Source of the DNA: DATEDA01 sp963744255
Lineage (GTDB): Bacteria > Pseudomonadota > Gammaproteobacteria > Burkholderiales > SG8-39
NCBI GenBank assembly: GCA_963744255.1
Contig: CAVUSZ010000012.1
Span: 7,579 to 71,578, forward strand
DNA: 64,000 nt
Reading direction: 5' to 3'
Position 1 is the first letter of the stretch; every line of letters begins with the position of its first letter. Position numbers and translations under genes: made by a program. Of the stretch, positions 61,862 to 64,000 are shown piece after piece. A model generated the notes under the pieces. The model was not told the origin of the DNA, did no database searches, and was given only the letters and a program-made list of their open reading frames with translations.

Positions 61862-62659
61862 ATGACGAGCATCGCCGTTTCCACCTCGCAGCTTCGTTCC
61901 GAAGTCAGCGGCGGGAATCCGCCGATTATCATCGACGTACGGCGACCACCGGCATTTCAGGAAGCCGATTCGATGATCTCCGGCGCGCTGCGCCGCGAGT
62001 CAGACAATGTTCGCGGATGGGCGAAGTCATTGCCCAGAGCGAGCGCTGTGGTCGTCTATTGCGTTCATGGGCACGAGGTGAGTCAGGGGGCGGCTGCCGC
62101 GTTGAGCGAGGCCGGGATCGCGGCGCGTTACCTCGAAGGTGGGCTGGAGGGATGGAGGGCTGCGCAAGGCCCGCTCGATCATAAGCCCCGCAACGCTTCG
62201 ACCCGCTGGGTGACGCGCGAGCGACCCAAGATAGACCGGATCGCCTGTCCCTGGCTCATCGCCCGCTTCGTGGACGGTGGCGCCGAGTTTCTCTATGTCC
62301 CGCCCAAGGAGGTGCTGAGCGTGGCGGAAGAAAGAGACGCAGTGCCCTACGACATTCCGAATGTCCAGTTTTCGCACGACGGAGCGCTTTGCAGCTTCGA
62401 CGCTTTCCTGAAGCACTACCGGCTCACGGATCCCGCGCTCAACGAGCTTGCCGTCATCGTGCGCGGCGCGGACACCGCACGGCTCGAGCTCGCTCCTCAG
62501 GCGGCTGGCCTGGCCGCGGTTTCGCTCGGCCTCTCGCGCAATTTCCAGAACGATCACGAGATGTTGAAGCACGGAATGGTGCTGTACGACGCGCTCTACA
62601 CGTGGTGCAAGGAAGGAAAGGAGGAAGTGCACACGTGGAATCCGCAGGCGTATCGGTGA
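61862..62659 (+). CDS. Rhodanese-ChrB_C fusion protein
   Basis: A 265-residue fusion. Residues 1-110 are a rhodanese domain with the active-site loop VVYCVHGHEVS (Cys67), able to carry a persulfide. Residues 117-265 are a ChrB_C domain (IDRIACPWLIARFVDGGAEFLYVP, DIPNVQFSHDGALCSFDAFL). Such proteins occur beside chrA/chrB and are called chromate resistance or sulfurtransferase/chromate-resistance proteins. It may link sulfur chemistry or oxidant sensing to oxyanion export. It lies 58 bp after the OCD gene and 28 bp before the chrA remnant. Confidence 0.9.
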   Translation: MTSIAVSTSQLRSEVSGGNPPIIIDVRRPPAFQEADSMISGALRRESDNVRGWAKSLPRASAVVVYCVHGHEVSQGAAAALSEAGIAARYLEGGLEGWRAAQGPLDHKPRNASTRWVTRERPKIDRIACPWLIARFVDGGAEFLYVPPKEVLSVAEERDAVPYDIPNVQFSHDGALCSFDAFLKHYRLTDPALNELAVIVRGADTARLELAPQAAGLAAVSLGLSRNFQNDHEMLKHGMVLYDALYTWCKEGKEEVHTWNPQAYR

Positions 62660-62687
62660 ACACGCCAGATCCGGGGGGCAGGCTCGA

Positions 62688-62790
62688 ATGAGCGAACAGG
62701 AAACGACACGGCTTCAGCGGCCGGGCTATTCGCTCTGGCAGATGGTGCAATACATGGCGAAGCTCGGAACGATCGGGTTCGTCTCGGGCT
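62688..62790 (+). pseudogene. chrA: chrA chromate transporter, truncated after ~31 codons
   Basis: ATG 62688 starts MSEQETTRLQRPGYSLWQMV and reaches LGTIGF, the start of the first membrane helix in ChrA proteins (normally ~400 residues, continuing with GGP). From about 62780 the sequence (VSGSGGSIGTGFPYTRP) no longer resembles ChrA. The rest of the gene is absent. The break lies about 430 bp from a tyrosine recombinase gene, so insertion or excision of a mobile element is the likely cause. Confidence 0.75.
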
Positions 62791-62893
62791 CTGGCGGAAG
62801 CATCGGCACCGGGTTTCCGTATACACGCCCTGAGCCGCCCTCGCATTCACCCACTAAGCGCGGTAACCTCGTCGCGTCGGGAAAGTCCCCTGC

Positions 62894-62908
62894 CCAGGAT
62901 AGTCCTGG
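62894..62908. repeat. Short inverted repeat near the element edge
   Basis: CCAGGA-TAG-TCCTGG, perfect 6-bp arms with a three-base centre, between the chrA break and a small ORF. It could be a recombinase core site or an operator; no partner site was identified. Confidence 0.35.
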
Positions 62909-62934
62909 TCGCCCGTATCGACTGAAGGTCCACC

Positions 62935-63129
62935 ATGGCAAGGAAACCGGTAACCATCCCTGCGCCGGGCGTTCGCGTTCGTCGGGGGCTCCGCTGGATC
63001 GAGCAGCACGCGCGAGTCGCGTTCGATGATGTTCGCGACAAGCGCGGCGGGATGCACGGCGCGAGCCGTAGCGACGTAGCTGCGGCGCTCGCGTGGGTTC
63101 GCGACGCGCGGATGGGGGATGGGGAATGA
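62935..63129 (+). CDS. Small hypothetical protein in the element
   Basis: A 64-residue basic protein (MARKPVTIPAPGVRVRRGLRW...) with a GAAGGT-type ribosome site eight bases before ATG 62935. It is helix-rich in the second half (RSDVAAALAWVRDARMG). No family is recognised. The remaining DNA from 62791 to 63222 shows no other gene. It is presumed cargo or accessory to the recombinase element, if expressed. Confidence 0.4.
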   Translation: MARKPVTIPAPGVRVRRGLRWIEQHARVAFDDVRDKRGGMHGASRSDVAAALAWVRDARMGDGE

Positions 63130-63222
63130 TCAGCTCGGCCGACAGCGGCGGAAATAGGACAACGCGGCGCTGACGCACGGTGTTGCCGAGTGCTCGGACG
63201 AAGCGTCGGGCTGAAAGATCGG

Positions 63223-63777
63223 CTACCAAAGCCCCCTAAACCTCTTCGCATTCAGCGCCGTATACCTGACCGTATTTTGAATCTGCTTATGCCCGAGATA
63301 CTCCTGGATCAACCTCAGATCACACCCCTTGTTCGCCAGGTAATACCCGCACGCGTGCCTCAGCTGGTGCGTGTACGTCTTCATCGGTAACCCCGCCCGC
63401 TTCCCCGCCTCCGACACGACCCGCCAGAAGCCGTTCCTCGTGAGTCTTGCCCCGCGCTCGGAGCAGAAGAGGTACTCCGCCCCGCGGACCTCGCGATCCC
63501 GAAGCACCCGCTCGATCGCCCGGATCTCGTCCCGCTTCATCGGGTGGACGCTCGACTTCGATCCCTTGCGGCGTCTGCAGTAGATCGTCCCGGCGCGGAG
63601 GTCGACGTCGCCGACCCGGAGCTCGACGAGCTCGGAGGCCCTGAAACCGTGTCTGTACGCGAGGAGGATCATCGCGTGGTTCCGCGCCGCGTAGCGCTTG
63701 CTCTGCTTCGCCGCGCGGAGGAGGGCGCGCACCTCGGCCTTCGTCAGGTAGTCGCGCAGTCGTCCGTTCGTTGCCAT
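63223..63777 (-). CDS. Tyrosine recombinase/integrase (short, catalytic domain only)
   Basis: A 184-residue XerD/FimB-like recombinase. Catalytic residues are visible: Arg46 (GFRASEL), a lysine in RRRKGSKS, His137 and Arg140 (THQLRHACG), His163 (LGHKQIQ) and the nucleophile Tyr172 (VRYTAL). It lacks the N-terminal SAM-like core-binding domain of full integrases, like the fimbrial-switch recombinases FimB/FimE (~200 residues). It could drive a small mobile element or an inversion switch. It lies at the right end of the window beside the broken chrA. Confidence 0.92.
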   Translation of the reverse strand: MATNGRLRDYLTKAEVRALLRAAKQSKRYAARNHAMILLAYRHGFRASELVELRVGDVDLRAGTIYCRRRKGSKSSVHPMKRDEIRAIERVLRDREVRGAEYLFCSERGARLTRNGFWRVVSEAGKRAGLPMKTYTHQLRHACGYYLANKGCDLRLIQEYLGHKQIQNTVRYTALNAKRFRGLW

Positions 63778-64000
63778 GCCGACAACGTACCGGACGAGCT
63801 CGGTTCTTCAACCCCCGCGGCCGGCGAGGGGAGGGGCGTGAAGCCCTGATCGGGCCTTGGAAGGGTGCTTCCGGGCGCTGCCGTCACCGCCTCTTTTTGG
63901 CGGCGGCGCTCACCGCCTCATAGGGGCAACTCGCACCACTCCGGGCGTAAGGGTGCGAGTCGATCGGCCGGTCCGCCTGGCGCCGGACGTAATACTTTTG
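63778..64000. other. Recombinase upstream region to window end
   Basis: No gene is evident. A perfect 9-bp inverted repeat ACTCGCACC (63929-63937) / GGTGCGAGT (63952-63960) with a 14-base spacer is present, and CCGCCTC motifs recur before it. These may be recombination or control sites of the recombinase element, whose right boundary is probably beyond the window. Confidence 0.4.

Overview
The window is very GC-rich chromosomal DNA with dense, often 1-4 bp overlapping genes. It reads as a betaproteobacterium, most likely Burkholderiales-like: Bug/TctC solute-binding proteins, a TRAP carboxylate transporter, a DUF1840 protein, SapC, a fba-purE-purC-sua5 housekeeping cluster, and GC-rich palindromic dispersed repeats. 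There are no rRNA genes and one tRNA, Ala(CGC). Names come from reading the translations; no database search was run.

Layout. Bases 1-10207 hold a long forward catabolic operon: the end of a DUF993 protein, a BtuF-like protein, a CoA-transferase, MaoC, enoyl-CoA hydratase, a complete TRAP transporter, an AroE-like dehydrogenase, a TIM-barrel isomerase and a Gfo/Idh/MocA oxidoreductase. It looks like import and CoA-linked or sugar-like breakdown of an unidentified organic acid. Bases 10279-13722 carry fba, purE, purC and sua5. Then come SapC (reverse), tRNA-Ala with its terminator, a ferritin-like protein and a pirin. Bases 16971-21709 carry FdrA, carbamate kinase, DUF2877 and DUF1116, the set linked in E. 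coli to oxamate/oxalurate carbamoyl transfer and ATP recovery.

Bases 21849-28807 hold a GAF/PAS/GGDEF/EAL protein, a MarR regulator with a well-formed promoter and operator next to an internally deleted MFS gene, a thioesterase, a GntR regulator, two small proteins, a TPR protein and RidA. Bases 28827-34875 carry recG, ubiA, an SDR lacking the usual Tyr/Lys, a membrane protein and a UbiD decarboxylase. Bases 34926-45133 carry a DUF4870 pair (the second copy broken), a secreted protein, a lytic transglycosylase, a GT4 glycosyltransferase, an AbrB-VapC pair, galE, aspartate dehydrogenase, a tripartite tricarboxylate transporter with five frameshifts, and an Ap4A phosphorylase-like gene with no ATG/GTG/TTG start. 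A palindromic element of about 160 bp follows.

Bases 45531-48719 hold a reverse operon (VOC protein, acyl-CoA-dehydrogenase-like monooxygenase, NnrU, nitroreductase). Bases 50468-52594 hold a partner-switching module (STAS, HATPase, cNMP-SpoIIE phosphatase). Bases 52757-58685 hold a radical SAM protein, a DUF4143 ATPase with a 13-bp inverted repeat in front, a Bug protein and a DUF4965 protein. Bases 58876-62790 are a chromate-type locus (chrB, lipoprotein, ornithine-cyclodeaminase-like enzyme, rhodanese-ChrB) whose chrA is cut off after about 30 codons, followed by a small tyrosine recombinase at the right end.

An important caution: I count eleven single-base frame disruptions, all between about 35.3 and 51.7 kb. 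Ten are insertions and one is a deletion, and many lie in short G/C or A runs. This could be gene decay, but local sequence or assembly error is at least as likely.
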